NCBI GenBank assembly: GCA_022842065.1
Contig: JALHQH010000030.1
Location: 62,001-126,000 of the forward strand
Length of the DNA: 64,000 nt
DNA from: Caldilineaceae bacterium
GTDB lineage: Bacteria; Chloroflexota; Anaerolineae; Caldilineales; Caldilineaceae
Reading direction: 5' to 3'
Each line of letters begins with the position of its first letter. Positions within the stretch are counted from its first letter, which is position 1. The notes below the pieces were generated by a model that made no database searches, was not told the origin of the DNA, and was given only the letters and a program-made list of their open reading frames with translations. Both the position numbers and the translations under genes were made by a program. Below, in pieces: positions 34,779 to 44,150 of this stretch.

Positions 34779-35618
34779 TTAGCTGTAGACGCTTAGCGCA
34801 CGCGCATTTGGTACCGTCAGATGCTTGGGGGCAAAAGCGCTAGTATCACTCCCCTCTTTACTCTTTTCCAATACTGGCTGTGTACAAAATTGATAACCGA
34901 GTCCATGCACTGTCTTCAAATATTGAGGCTGTGCCGGATCTGCTTCCACTTTGCTGCGTAAGCGGCGCATGGTCACTCGCACAAAGCTAGTATCATCATG
35001 CGGATGATAATGCCACACCGAGCAGAGAAACTCCTTTTTGCTGACCGGTTTATCAGGATGATGCATGAGATAACTCAACATGCGAAATTCATTTGGGGTC
35101 AGGCTGATCGCTGCGCCACGCACCTTAACCTGCTGTAGCTCTTCATTGAGGGTAATCTCACCATAAGTGATGAAGTTGCTTGGCTTGCGGCCGGCCTGAT
35201 AGCGCACGCGCCGCAACGTTGCACGAATTCGCGCACGCAATTCATGCAAGACAAATGGCTTAGTCAAATAATGATCCGCCCCCAACTCAATGCCTGCGAT
35301 CACATCATCTGTCCGCGAATTTGCAGTGATAATGATGATCGGCACATCTGTCCGCTTGCGTAATTCGCTACAGACCTCCAGGCCATCCATCAATGGCATA
35401 TTAATGTCCAGCAGCACGAAATCAATAGCATTATTATCAAATGCCGTAAGGGCTTCTTGGCCATTGCGCGCAGTAATCACTTGATAGCCATCTAACTTCA
35501 ACGTTAGAATGAGCAGTTTACGCAAGGAATCATCGTCTTCTGCGACTAAAATGCGAATGATAACGGGGTCAGCGGCTGGCAGTGTGTCAGTTTCAACTGA
35601 GGTCGATAAACTACTCAT
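34779..35618 (-). CDS. OmpR/PhoB-family response regulator (orphan)
   Basis: The 279-residue regulator has a receiver domain with acidic pocket VAEDDDS, phosphoacceptor Asp in LLDINMP and Lys in YLTKPF, followed by a winged-helix DNA-binding domain (residues about 150-245; LTPNEFRMLSYLMHHPD and FVRVTMRRLRSKVE). It would be phosphorylated by a sensor kinase and bind promoter DNA. No histidine kinase is encoded nearby. A serine- and proline-containing tail of about 30 residues follows the winged helix. It resembles the regulator at 39501. Confidence 0.93.
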   Translation of the reverse strand: MSSLSTSVETDTLPAADPVIIRILVAEDDDSLRKLLILTLKLDGYQVITARNGQEALTAFDNNAIDFVLLDINMPLMDGLEVCSELRKRTDVPIIIITANSRTDDVIAGIELGADHYLTKPFVLHELRARIRATLRRVRYQAGRKPSNFITYGEITLNEELQQVKVRGAAISLTPNEFRMLSYLMHHPDKPVSKKEFLCSVWHYHPHDDTSFVRVTMRRLRSKVEADPAQPQYLKTVHGLGYQFCTQPVLEKSKEGSDTSAFAPKHLTVPNARALSVYS

Positions 35619-36109
35619 GATACGCGGTTTGCCTCCTCAACAAGTGTTGAGATGATTGAAGCTGTAGAGAATGGTTAATCCGGTGGCCAGTACAGACCAC
35701 ACCTAAAGTGCAGTTGTGTTGAAGCCGGTTGCATCGATGGCCTTTACCAGTGAAAAGAGCTAGCGCTTGCAAGCAGAGCTCACTTTAGCAGTGGATGTGC
35801 CTTATCCTACTGCGAATCAGCAATACCGTCAATTATGAAATATTGACGAATAGAGGAAAGTTCCATAGAAAATTGGAAGGAGAGTCGCACAGAATATTTG
35901 GGGAAATTGCATAGTCGTAAGCAATACGATACCAGGCAGTTAACTGACTGTCACTCTGATCCAGTTGTTATCTGGTGTAAAACGATTAAGCCGCAATTGG
36001 TGTAAAAACCCCGACGCGCTCCAGCCATTTGGCTATTTATCTGCTTAACGGCATAATGATTAACGCATTCAAAGATAAAGATTGCAGTATAAAATAGAAA
36101 GGTGAGAAA
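35619..36109. other. Divergent intergenic region
   Basis: This 491-base, relatively AT-rich gap separates the response regulator from the divergent dehydratase gene. A TATAAA at 36088-36093 is a possible -10 for the dehydratase but no matching -35 is visible. I see no RNA gene, repeat or coding region. Confidence 0.45.
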
Positions 36110-37087
36110 ATGGATTTCCCATCACTCGAAACAATTCGCGACGCCCATCGTGCATTGGCCGGCTTGGTTGTAGAGACACCCGTTTGGCGTTGGCAAAATC
36201 GTGATGTGAAAGATCAACTTGGCGAAGAAACCGCGCTCTTCTTAAAACTAGAGCTATTTCAGCATACGGGTTCTTTCAAACCGCGCGGTGCGCTGACTGT
36301 TATGCGCCAGCTTGATCAAACGGCGCTGGCCAAAGGCGTAACTGCGGTCAGCGCCGGCAATCATGCCATCGCCGTTGCCTTTGCGGCGCGCTTGCTCGGC
36401 ACCACCGCCAAAGTCGTAATGCCTAAAACGGCGAATCCCTTTCGTGTCCAAAGTTGCCGCGCCTATGGGGCCGAGGTCGAGTTGGTAGAAAATGTAGCGG
36501 CAGCTTTTGCCCGTGTGCAGGTCATCCAGGAAGAAGAATCACGCTTTTTCGTCCATCCCTACGAAGGTCTACACACGATTCTGGGCACGGCCACTGTCGG
36601 GTTGGAATTTGCCACGCAGGTGCCGGATTTAGACGCAGTGATCATCCCGATCGGGGGCGGGGGGCTTTGCGCGGGCATGGCCACTGCGATCAAGCAGCTA
36701 CAACCCCATTGTCAGATCTTTGGCGTCGAGCCGACTGGGGCAGATTCAATGCACCGCAGCTTTGCCGCCGGGACCCCCCAAGCGATTGAGAAGGTACAGA
36801 CGATTGCCGACAGCCTGGGTGCGCCCTATGCGCTGCCCTATAGCTTCAGCCTCTGTCAACACTTTGTGGATGAGTTGGTGCTGGTGGATGATGGCGAACT
36901 TACTCGAGCAATGGCACTTCTCTTTCGCTCGATGAAATTGGCGGTGGAGCCAGCAGGAGCCGCGGCCACCGCAGCCCTATGGGGTCCATTGTGCGAGCGA
37001 TTGCGCGGCCGCCGGGTGGGCGTCATTGTCTGTGGTGCCAATCTTGATATTGAGACCTTTGCCAATCAAGTCAGGGCCGGCGTATAA
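36110..37087 (+). CDS. PLP-dependent threonine/serine dehydratase-like enzyme
   Basis: The 325-residue protein belongs to fold-type II PLP enzymes. The PLP Lys lies in HTGSFKPRGAL, the substrate loop in VSAGNHAIAVAFAARLLG, and the phosphate-binding glycine loop in IPIGGGGLCAGMA. The length matches catabolic threonine dehydratase without a regulatory domain, serine racemase or hydroxyectoine-pathway EutB; these cannot be separated by eye. It would deaminate a hydroxy-amino acid to a keto acid. The ATG follows gaaaggtgag. It is followed convergently by the tRNA-Thr gene. Confidence 0.85.
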   Translation: MDFPSLETIRDAHRALAGLVVETPVWRWQNRDVKDQLGEETALFLKLELFQHTGSFKPRGALTVMRQLDQTALAKGVTAVSAGNHAIAVAFAARLLGTTAKVVMPKTANPFRVQSCRAYGAEVELVENVAAAFARVQVIQEEESRFFVHPYEGLHTILGTATVGLEFATQVPDLDAVIIPIGGGGLCAGMATAIKQLQPHCQIFGVEPTGADSMHRSFAAGTPQAIEKVQTIADSLGAPYALPYSFSLCQHFVDELVLVDDGELTRAMALLFRSMKLAVEPAGAAATAALWGPLCERLRGRRVGVIVCGANLDIETFANQVRAGV

Positions 37088-37088
37088 G

Positions 37089-37122
37089 CAAAAAAGCGCC
37101 TCCGCAGTTGCGGAGGCGCTTT
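37089..37122 (-). terminator. Rho-independent terminator of the tRNA-Thr gene
   Basis: The stem aaagcgcctccgca / tgcggaggcgcttt has a 2-base loop. Read on the minus strand it comes directly after the tRNA and runs into a T stretch (complement of gcaaaaaa). Confidence 0.85.
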
Positions 37123-37124
37123 GA

Positions 37125-37196
<72 letters not shown>

Positions 37197-37370
37197 ATGC
37201 CACAGGCGATTGACATGATAACGCGCTGAAAAATTGCCGCGTGTCAATCACTAGGATGGAGACAAAGTATACCTAATCAGGGTTAAAAAGGCAAGTTTAT
37301 CAGTAGTTGTTGCGTAAAGTGCTCGCTTTACACGCCCCCGACCGCGTCCCATCCCCCACCTAGCCGGCAC

Positions 37371-37934
37371 CTACTGCTTAACACGCGTAACATAGCTACC
37401 GTCGCGCGTATCGATCCGAATTAGATCACCATCATTGACAAACATGGGGACCTGTAACTTAAAGCCCGTCTCGACTTCCACCTGCTTGGTGGCGGCCCCT
37501 GCGGTATCCCCAGCAATGGCCGCCTCGGCCCACACGATCCGCAGATCAACAGTGGTTGGCAACGAAACATTGATCGGTTCGCCTTCGTAAGATTCGAGGA
37601 CGACGACCTGATTGTCAACCAGGAAATCGAGCACTCCCTCCAAACTTTCGGCACTTAGCGGCACTTGCTCAAAGGTTTCCACATTCATAAAGTAGTAGAG
37701 TTCGCCATCGGTGTATTGATATTGGACCTGATCCTTGTCCAAGCGGGCATCGTCAACGCGTGTCCCATTACTATAGGTCTTTTCCACCGTAGAGCCGGTG
37801 CGCACATTGCGCACACGCAAGCGGATCGTGGCACCACCGCGCGCCACTTTGATATGTTGGTAATCAAGGACACGCCACAGTTGTTTCTCTTCTTCGTAAA
37901 TCGCGCCCTTGCGTAACGTTTGTACTTCAGCCAT
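37371..37934 (-). CDS. efp: Elongation factor P
   Basis: The 187-residue protein has the three-barrel EF-P layout and usual length. The C-terminal signature appears as TGFKLQVPMFVNDGDLIRIDTRDGSYVTR. EF-P enters the ribosomal E site to rescue stalling at polyproline. The tip residue that is modified in other bacteria, Lys34 or Arg32, is Arg32 here (KVARGGATIR), as in species using the rhamnosyltransferase EarP. No EarP-like gene is nearby. The start at 37934 follows the standard MAEVQTLRKG opening. It lies downstream of ruvA on the same strand. Confidence 0.95.
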   Translation of the reverse strand: MAEVQTLRKGAIYEEEKQLWRVLDYQHIKVARGGATIRLRVRNVRTGSTVEKTYSNGTRVDDARLDKDQVQYQYTDGELYYFMNVETFEQVPLSAESLEGVLDFLVDNQVVVLESYEGEPINVSLPTTVDLRIVWAEAAIAGDTAGAATKQVEVETGFKLQVPMFVNDGDLIRIDTRDGSYVTRVKQ

Positions 37935-38096
37935 GCTCTGCTTCCTATACTTTTAAATGAATAAGAGTGACACCCTCTGTGTTTCGCGCGCCAGGCACTT
38001 ATCGTTTTCAAAGCGCGTGATGTTTACCGTTGGCACACAAACCTTTGGATTATATGCAGGGGTGCAGCTACTGTCAAAGATGAGACAGGGCTGAAG

Positions 38097-38687
38097 TTAA
38101 TTGCCGAATTGGCTAAGCGCAACCCGCAAGCGCTCTTCGATCCCTATCACATCTTTGGGGATCTGTTGCACGGCCCGTTGCGCCTCGACAACGCTATAGC
38201 CCAAACTCGTCAGCGCATCAATCACTTCGCTGTCGACATCATTAATCTGCACCATCCCGGCGAAGCTGGTTGAGGGCAATTTCAACTTGTCCTTCAGCTC
38301 GAGGACAATCTTTTGGGCAGTGCGTTTACCGATGCCCGGCACACGCCCGATCAGCCCTGGTTCATCATTGGCAATCGCCATTTGTAGGGCCGTGGGCGTG
38401 AGGGTGCTTAAGGTGGCCAAAGCCACCCGGGGTCCCACACCGTTAACGGTTAAGAGCATCTCAAACATACTCAGCTCTTCTTCGCTAGTAAAGCCGTAAA
38501 GCGACAAGGCATCTTCGCGCACCTGCAGATAAGTGTGGAGGGCAATCGGCTCCCCGGCGCGAAATTGATAAGCGGTCGGTTCTGGTGTAGAGATCTTCAG
38601 CCCAATCCCGCCGGCCAGCCCCCCAACTTCGACGACGAGATAATCTTTGCCTTGGGTCAGGATTATACCGCGCACTGCTCGAATCAT
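38097..38687 (-). CDS. ruvA: Holliday junction branch migration protein RuvA
   Basis: The 196-residue protein begins MIRAVRGIILTQGKDYLVVE (OB fold, domain I), has the helix-hairpin-helix segments VNGVGPRVALATLS and VPGIGKRTAQKIVLELKDKL (domain II), and the RuvB-binding C-terminal helices (ALTSLGYSVVEAQRAV). It tetramerises on Holliday junctions and directs RuvB. ruvC lies upstream on the same strand but separated by a regulator and a transposon relic; ruvB is not in the window. Confidence 0.96.
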   Translation of the reverse strand: MIRAVRGIILTQGKDYLVVEVGGLAGGIGLKISTPEPTAYQFRAGEPIALHTYLQVREDALSLYGFTSEEELSMFEMLLTVNGVGPRVALATLSTLTPTALQMAIANDEPGLIGRVPGIGKRTAQKIVLELKDKLKLPSTSFAGMVQINDVDSEVIDALTSLGYSVVEAQRAVQQIPKDVIGIEERLRVALSQFGN

Positions 38688-38709
38688 AGTGGAATCCCCT
38701 TTAGGGTCG

Positions 38710-38732
38710 GATACCCACAGGCTTTAGCCGTG
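38710..38732 (-). repeat. IS200/IS605-type end hairpin
   Basis: An imperfect stem, cccac-a-ggc-ttta-gcc-gtggg, lies about 30 bases beyond the stop of the IscB relic. This position and the ctttagccgtgggagg sequence resemble the right-end hairpins of IS200/IS605 elements. Confidence 0.6.
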
Positions 38733-38759
38733 GGAGGAAGACCCAATGCTTTAATGGCT

Positions 38760-39137
38760 TTAGCCCAAAACTAGCGCGCACGAATAGCCGTCCGACTTGT
38801 GCAAAGTGCGGCAATGCTTATAGTTGATGCCTTGCGCCTTGTCGACATTAAAACTGCCGCTGGCACGCACCGCCACGCGTCCGATGTGCGTACCTGCTTT
38901 GGCCCCACTTGGCACGACCGCCTTGACCATATCGCCGGTTTGAAAACCGTTTACCGTGCGGCTTTTCTTAGCGCCGGTGCGCGGGAAACCGTACTTGTCT
39001 AGGTGGCACATTTGGCGGGACTGACGCCCGACCGCTTTAATCTGTAGCGGCTGAGTCGCCGCGTCAAGCTTAACCGCTGCGCCACTTGCGCCGACACAAG
39101 CCGCATCAATCCAGTGGGCCTTGGGGTACATCAGCAT
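38760..39137 (-). pseudogene. C-terminal fragment of IscB (RNA-guided nuclease of IS200/IS605 elements)
   Basis: The 125 residues match the end of IscB proteins: KAHWIDAACVG, GRQSRQMCHLDKYGFPRT, GFQTGDMVKAVVP, KAGTHIGRVAVRASGSF and INYKHCRTLHKSDGYS. The arginine-rich bridge, RuvC and HNH parts of a full protein of about 400-500 residues are absent, and the DNA upstream of 39137 shows no continuation. With the end hairpin at 38710 it forms the right end of a decayed element. No nuclease activity is expected. The matching guide (omega) RNA, normally upstream of iscB, is lost. Confidence 0.8.
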
Positions 39138-39206
39138 GGGATGAAACGACTGTCGTTACCATACACTATTGGCGGCAGAAATGACAAACCAAACCCAGAT
39201 CAAATA

Positions 39207-39300
39207 GGACTTGCGCAGTGCTCTCTGGCTTCGACACGCCCTTCGCGCCCAGAAGGCCCCGCTCAGGACAAAGCTCAGCCGCCGAGCACTGCGCAAGTCC
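39207..39300. repeat. Inverted repeat, MITE-like
   Basis: Perfect 16-base arms (ggacttgcgcagtgct and its complement) enclose 62 bases with internal cttcgacacgcccttcg and gctcaggacaaagctcag. It lies near the IscB relic and may have been mobilised in trans. Confidence 0.75.
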
Positions 39301-39329
39301 GGTCAAAATCAGCTCGCGCCGGCGCGGTA

Positions 39330-39401
39330 AAAAAAGAGCACATACCTGCATCACTGTGCTGCCATAGAGGTTGACAGTGATGCAGGTATGTGCTCTTTTT
39401 T
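39330..39401. repeat. Inverted repeat with A/T ends
   Basis: Perfect 28-base arms starting aaaaaagagcacatacctgc enclose 16 bases. With T-runs on both strands it could act as a bidirectional terminator for the response regulator on the minus strand. Confidence 0.85.
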
Positions 39402-39500
39402 CAGGCGGTTGATTAGAACAATGCGCCTATCCTTACGGCACAAGCGCAAAGCTTGCACCGTAAAGCAACTACACAATATTGCAGAAGTACATTAGATAGC

Positions 39501-40316
39501 TTAGGACATCACCATTTCGCGCACGGGCTGTTGGGTGCTGAACTTGTAGCCGGCACCACGTACTGTGACCAGATAGACGGGCTCAGATGGATTGTGCTCA
39601 ATCTTCTCACGCAAGCGCCGGACGGCCACCTCGACGAGATTGGTCCCGCCAGCCAGATCATAGCCCCACACGGTCTGGAAAAGATCATTCTTGCTGACCG
39701 GGCGATCCGGCATACTCATCAGATGGCGTAGCAACTGATATTCGGTGGGGGTCAGGTGAACGACTTTGTCGCGCACCTTTACCTGGTGCAATTCGTCGTT
39801 CAACATAATTTCGTTATAGGACATCACGCGTGATTCGGTGCGTTCGCTGGCCCAGTTCACGCGGCGCAGAATTGCCTGTAAGCGCACTTCAATTTCGCGG
39901 AAGGTAAATGGTTTGCAAATGTAATCATCGGCCCCGACACTAAAGCCATAGACAATGTCATCGGGCCGGTTGAGCGCCGAAAGCATTACCACCGGCACAC
40001 TGCTTTGCTGGCGCAGTTCGGCGCACAGGGTAAAGCCGTCAATTTCTGGAATCATCACGTCGACGAGGACAAGGTCAATCGTGCTCGGATCAAAGATCTG
40101 GAGCGCTTCCCGCCCATTGCTCGCGGTAATCACTTTGTAACCGCTGCGTTGTAGCGACGCCTGTAATAGATCGCGTAAGGGTGCTTCATCTTCGACTACC
40201 ATAATTCGAATCTCACGTTGATTCGCCGTCTTCGTCCGATTGGTTGGGAAGATCGGCGGTATCATACCCATACGGGTCTGGTAGCTGTACTGGTTGAGGT
40301 GTGTGTATTCGCGCAT
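39501..40316 (-). CDS. OmpR/PhoB-family response regulator (orphan)
   Basis: The regulator has a receiver domain (VVEDEAPLRDLL, phosphoacceptor Asp in LVDVMIP, Lys in YICKPF) and a winged-helix domain (LTPTEYQLLRHLMSMPD, NLVEVAVRRLREKIE). An N-terminal extension of about 35 residues precedes the receiver. ATG 40316 is preferred over the TTG at 40325. No sensor kinase is nearby. It interrupts the usual ruvC-ruvA neighbourhood. Three near-copies of aacgttag upstream (40341-40418) may be binding sites. Confidence 0.92.
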   Translation of the reverse strand: MREYTHLNQYSYQTRMGMIPPIFPTNRTKTANQREIRIMVVEDEAPLRDLLQASLQRSGYKVITASNGREALQIFDPSTIDLVLVDVMIPEIDGFTLCAELRQQSSVPVVMLSALNRPDDIVYGFSVGADDYICKPFTFREIEVRLQAILRRVNWASERTESRVMSYNEIMLNDELHQVKVRDKVVHLTPTEYQLLRHLMSMPDRPVSKNDLFQTVWGYDLAGGTNLVEVAVRRLREKIEHNPSEPVYLVTVRGAGYKFSTQQPVREMVMS

Positions 40317-40691
40317 TGGTCTCAATTCCCCGCTAGGTAGAACGTTAGGTACAAACGTTAGATAGTCAGTTTAAATAACAAGCAATGTAAACTGTAGTTA
40401 CGAAAGCTGGTAGAAACGTCAGGATGATTGACTAACTCTCTCTTGGTGATTTCTACTATATTAATCGAAATTTCTCGGCAGATCCTTCGCGCCAATTTGA
40501 GGAAAATCAACGAATTTTTGAATTTCGTTGAAAAAAGTGCTGAATTATGCTGATCTTTGTGGTGATTTATGTAGACAAAAGTGGAAATTGCGCTTTACGT
40601 CGTCGGCTAGAGGATGACTACGTCAAAAGTAGCGCTTTGGACGCAGGGTATCGGCGGAATGTTGTAGCAGGAAAACGCGTACTCTGTTGGG
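40317..40691. other. AT-rich gap upstream of the response regulator
   Basis: The gap contains direct repeats aacgttag at 40341-40348 and 40354-40361 (13-base spacing), a looser copy near 40410, and a weak palindrome tcaacgaa/ttcgttga near 40507-40532. A plus-strand frame at 40547-40846 overlaps ruvC and is not convincing. Confidence 0.4.
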
Positions 40692-41246
40692 TTAACTTAG
40701 AAATTGATAGCGAGTGCGTTGTAGATGACAGATGGCAATCGCCACCCCGTCGGCGGCATCATCAGGCTGCGGCGGGTGCGGCAAATCAAGCACACGTTGG
40801 ACCATCTCTTGGATCTGCCGTTTTTCCGCGTTGCCATAGCCGGTGATGGCCTGCTTGACTTCGGCGGGCGTGTATTCAGCCACCCCCAGCCCCCGTTCGG
40901 CGGCAGCCAGCAGAATCGCGCCGCGCGCTTGCCCAACGGTGATCGCCGTGGTCACATTGCGTCCAAAGAAGAGTTTCTCAATCGCCATCTCATCGGGGCG
41001 GAATTCGGTGATGAGGGCCAATATATCGTGGAAAATTTCGTGCAACCGCAGGTGCATCTCGCGCTCAGCACTGGTGCGGATCACACCACAAGCCAACAAC
41101 TCAAAGCTGCCGGTGGTATTCTGCCCAACAACCCCATAGCCGGTGATCGCAGTGCCTGGATCAACGCCAAGGATAATGCGTTCTAGTGGTAGAAGTGGGG
41201 AAGACACAGTTTGCTCGCGCTGGTAGTGACAACAACGCCGGGTCAC
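40692..41246 (-). CDS. ruvC: Holliday junction resolvase RuvC
   Basis: The protein carries the RuvC catalytic residues: Asp in ILGVDPGTAITGYG, Glu in MAIEKLFFGRN, and the acidic pair in PDDAADGVAIAICH. It cleaves Holliday junctions with RuvAB. Length is normal. The frame begins at GTG 41246, giving about 22 residues before the first strand, more than usual; GTG at 41207 is a plausible shorter start. It lies downstream of yebC on the same strand, a common bacterial order. Confidence 0.95.
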   Translation of the reverse strand: MTRRCCHYQREQTVSSPLLPLERIILGVDPGTAITGYGVVGQNTTGSFELLACGVIRTSAEREMHLRLHEIFHDILALITEFRPDEMAIEKLFFGRNVTTAITVGQARGAILLAAAERGLGVAEYTPAEVKQAITGYGNAEKRQIQEMVQRVLDLPHPPQPDDAADGVAIAICHLQRTRYQFLS

Positions 41247-41295
41247 AAACCCGGCGTTGCGTACCTTATCGACGGTAAACAGGAGAAACGACTAA

Positions 41296-41435
41296 CCCCA
41301 CCCTCACCCTCACTGCCATTTAAGTTCAGCGAGTAGTGCGCATCCCCAGATGCGCAGCCCGTCAAGATGTACTCAGCGTCTGGGGACGCTGAGTACACTT
41401 TCCGCCCCTTTTAATGGCAGTGAGGGTTAGGGTGG
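41296..41435. repeat. Nested inverted repeats between yebC and ruvC
   Basis: Outer arms (cccaccctcaccctcactgc and its near complement, 41297-41322 and 41410-41435) enclose an inner perfect hairpin gtactcagcgtc / gacgctgagtac at 41369-41396. Confidence 0.75.
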
Positions 41436-41438
41436 GAT

Positions 41439-42206
41439 CTAGGCAAATTGGGCAACGAGATCGTCGGTTAGCTCCAGGTTGTGATAGACCTTATTAACGT
41501 CATCCAACTCTTCCAGCGCGTCGATCATGCTCATGACCGCCCCGGCCTCTTCGGCACCGAGTGCCATTGGCGTATTCGGCTTCATCATCAACTCGGATTC
41601 ATCGGGCTTATAGCCGTTGTCCTGCAATACCTGCGTCACCTGCGCCAGATCGGTGCGATCGGTGTAGACTTCGACCGCATCGTCGCTGACTTCTACATCC
41701 TGCGCCCCACCTTCGAGCGCGATCATAAAGAGGGTTTCAGGATCGAGTTCCTTGCTGTCGCCATCTTCATCATTGCGCGCAAAGTAGATATAGCCTTGCT
41801 CGGTAAATTGCCAGGCAACCGAACCAGGCTCGCCTAAGCTGCCATTGGCACGGGTAAAGACGCGACGCAATTCCGAAATCGTCCGATTGCGATTGTCGGT
41901 CAGGCAGTCAACCAGGACGGCAATGCCATGTGGGCCATACCCTTCATAGACAATCTGTTCAATTTCGGCGGCATCTTTTTCCAAGCCGGCGCCACGCCGG
42001 ATCGCGCGATCGATGTTATCCTTGGGCATGTTTTCGGCGCGAGCTTTATCTACGGCCAGCCGCAAGGAGAAGTTGGTGGCCTGATCGGCCCCGCCCCGCG
42101 CGGCGATTTGAATTTCGCGCGCTAATTTGGTAAAGACCTTGCCACGCGCGGCGTCAATCGCGCCCTTTTTGCGTTTGATGGTTGACCACTTAGAATGTCC
42201 GGACAT
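41439..42206 (-). CDS. yebC: YebC/PmpR family transcription/translation factor
   Basis: The 255-residue protein opens with the diagnostic MSGHSKWSTIKRKKGAIDAARG and contains IQIAARGGADQATNFSLR and GYGPHGIAVLVDCLTDNRNRT. YebC-family proteins were long annotated as DNA-binding regulators and some are now linked to relief of ribosome stalling at proline runs, which would fit with EF-P nearby. The ATG at 42206 gives the standard start; an in-frame ATG lies 15 bases upstream. It heads the group leading to ruvC. Confidence 0.95.
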   Translation of the reverse strand: MSGHSKWSTIKRKKGAIDAARGKVFTKLAREIQIAARGGADQATNFSLRLAVDKARAENMPKDNIDRAIRRGAGLEKDAAEIEQIVYEGYGPHGIAVLVDCLTDNRNRTISELRRVFTRANGSLGEPGSVAWQFTEQGYIYFARNDEDGDSKELDPETLFMIALEGGAQDVEVSDDAVEVYTDRTDLAQVTQVLQDNGYKPDESELMMKPNTPMALGAEEAGAVMSMIDALEELDDVNKVYHNLELTDDLVAQFA

Positions 42207-42363
42207 ACTTGATTGCTCCACTTGCTACAAACATTGGGCCTCGGCTGCATGGCGATTTCTGCGTAGCGATTTCTACCTAACGACAACAACGCAGCCACCT
42301 GCCCTACCGGCAGCTGTTGCCCAATGCCTCTGATCCTAAATATCATGCTTGTTCTATTATATT

Positions 42364-44103
42364 TCACCCGGCGTGTGTCGCCAATTCTTCAAGCAAGGTG
42401 ACGGCTGTCTCGCGCACCACGGTTTGGTTGGGCTTTGGCGCGGGCGCGGCGGGATAATTGGTGACGGCCGCGGTACTATTGCCCAGCCGTTTGGCCTCGG
42501 CTGCTTGCATAAAGGCCAGAAAGAGCGGATGGGGGCGATTCGGGCGGCTCTTGAATTCGGGATGAAACTGGCTGCCCAACATGAAGGGATGATCGCGCAG
42601 TTCGGAAATTTCGACCAGCCGTTCGTCGGGCGAGAGGCCACTAAAGATGACGCCATGCTCTTCTAACAGCGTGCGATAGGCGTTGTTAAATTCAAAACGA
42701 TGGCGATGGCGCTCTTGCACCACGCTGTCGTGTCCCTGGCTCCGATAGGCCTGTTCGGCTTTGGTGCCGGCCTGCAGTTGACAGGGATAGATGCCCAGGC
42801 GCATGGTGCCACCCATATCTGCAATGTCACGCTGTTCGGACATCAGATCGATTATCGGATACTCGGTGCTGATATCAAACTCGGTGCTGTTTGGTTCGTC
42901 AGAGCCAAAGATCTGGCGTGCCTTTTCAATGCACATGACCTGCATGCCCAGGCAGAGGCCCAGATAGGGCACGTTATGTTCACGGGCAAAACGGGCCGCG
43001 ACGATCTTGCCCTCGATCCCGCGGTAGCCAAAGCCCCCTGGTACGACAATCCCATCAACCGCAGCCAGTTTCTCCAGATCACGGCCGCGTTCCAACTCTT
43101 CCGAACTGATCCAGTGGATCTCGATGCCGCGACTGAGGGCCAACCCGGCGTGAATCAGCGATTCTTTGACACTTAGATAGGCATCTTCCAGCTCGACATA
43201 TTTGCCCACAATCCCAATCCGAATCGATGCTTTCTCCTGCCGCGCCTTGCGCACAAGTTCTGTCCACTCGGCCAAGCCCTCCTGGGCATCGCAGGTTGCC
43301 GTCAGATTGAGCTGGCCGACCAACCAATCACCCAGCCCGGCCTCCTCCAATTCAATCGGCACCGCGTAGATGGTGTCCGCCGTGACAATTGACATGACAG
43401 CTTCCTGTTCAACATCACAGAAGAGGGCCGTTTTGGCCAACACATCTTCCTCTACCGGGTGATCACTGCGCAAGACAATCACATCGGGGTGCAGGCCAAT
43501 ACCGCGCAACTCGCGTACACTGTGCTGGGTTGGTTTGGTTTTCAGTTCCTTACTGGCATTGAGATAAGGCAACCAGGTGACATGCACATAAATGGTGTTG
43601 CGCCGCCCCACATCTTTGCGCATCTGGCGGATGGCCTCTAGAAAGGGTAAACCCTCAATGTCACCGACCGTGCCGCCCACTTCGACGATCATCACGTCGG
43701 CCTGGGTATCGCGTGCGGCCAGCCCAATCCGCCGCTTGATCTCATTCGTCACATGAGGGATCACCTGGATCGTGCCGCCCAGATAGTCGCCGCGCCGTTC
43801 CTGGCTGATCACATAGTTATAGATCTGGCCGCTGGTAATGTTACAGAGTTTGTTGAGATTTTCATCGACAAAACGCTCGTAGTGTCCCAGATCAAGATCG
43901 GTCTCCGCCCCATCCTCGGTGACAAAGACTTCGCCATGTTGGTAGGGGGACATGGTGCCCGGATCGACATTCAAATAAGGATCAAGCTTCATGGTGGCAA
44001 CCCGTAAGCCGCGCGCCTTCAAAATCCGCCCAATCGACGCCGTGGTGACCCCTTTACCCAGTCCGGAAAGGACGCCCCCCGTGACAAAAATATATTTGCT
44101 CAT
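42364..44103 (-). CDS. pyrG: CTP synthase
   Basis: The protein has the synthetase domain (SKYIFVTGGVLSGLGKGVTT, P-loop; LDPYLNVDPGTMSPYQHGEV) and a C-terminal glutamine amidotransferase domain with nucleophile Cys in LGLCLGMQ and a later His-Pro-Glu (FHPEF). It makes CTP from UTP, ATP and glutamine. The ATG at 44103 follows ggagg; an in-frame ATG 27 bases upstream lacks such a site. The C-terminus is about 30 residues longer than E. coli PyrG, with an Ala/Pro-rich stretch. Confidence 0.97.
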   Translation of the reverse strand: MSKYIFVTGGVLSGLGKGVTTASIGRILKARGLRVATMKLDPYLNVDPGTMSPYQHGEVFVTEDGAETDLDLGHYERFVDENLNKLCNITSGQIYNYVISQERRGDYLGGTIQVIPHVTNEIKRRIGLAARDTQADVMIVEVGGTVGDIEGLPFLEAIRQMRKDVGRRNTIYVHVTWLPYLNASKELKTKPTQHSVRELRGIGLHPDVIVLRSDHPVEEDVLAKTALFCDVEQEAVMSIVTADTIYAVPIELEEAGLGDWLVGQLNLTATCDAQEGLAEWTELVRKARQEKASIRIGIVGKYVELEDAYLSVKESLIHAGLALSRGIEIHWISSEELERGRDLEKLAAVDGIVVPGGFGYRGIEGKIVAARFAREHNVPYLGLCLGMQVMCIEKARQIFGSDEPNSTEFDISTEYPIIDLMSEQRDIADMGGTMRLGIYPCQLQAGTKAEQAYRSQGHDSVVQERHRHRFEFNNAYRTLLEEHGVIFSGLSPDERLVEISELRDHPFMLGSQFHPEFKSRPNRPHPLFLAFMQAAEAKRLGNSTAAVTNYPAAPAPKPNQTVVRETAVTLLEELATHAG

Positions 44104-44150
44104 GCTCGCCTCCGTGAGAATAGAGTTCATCTCGATTTGAATTGTGCAAT

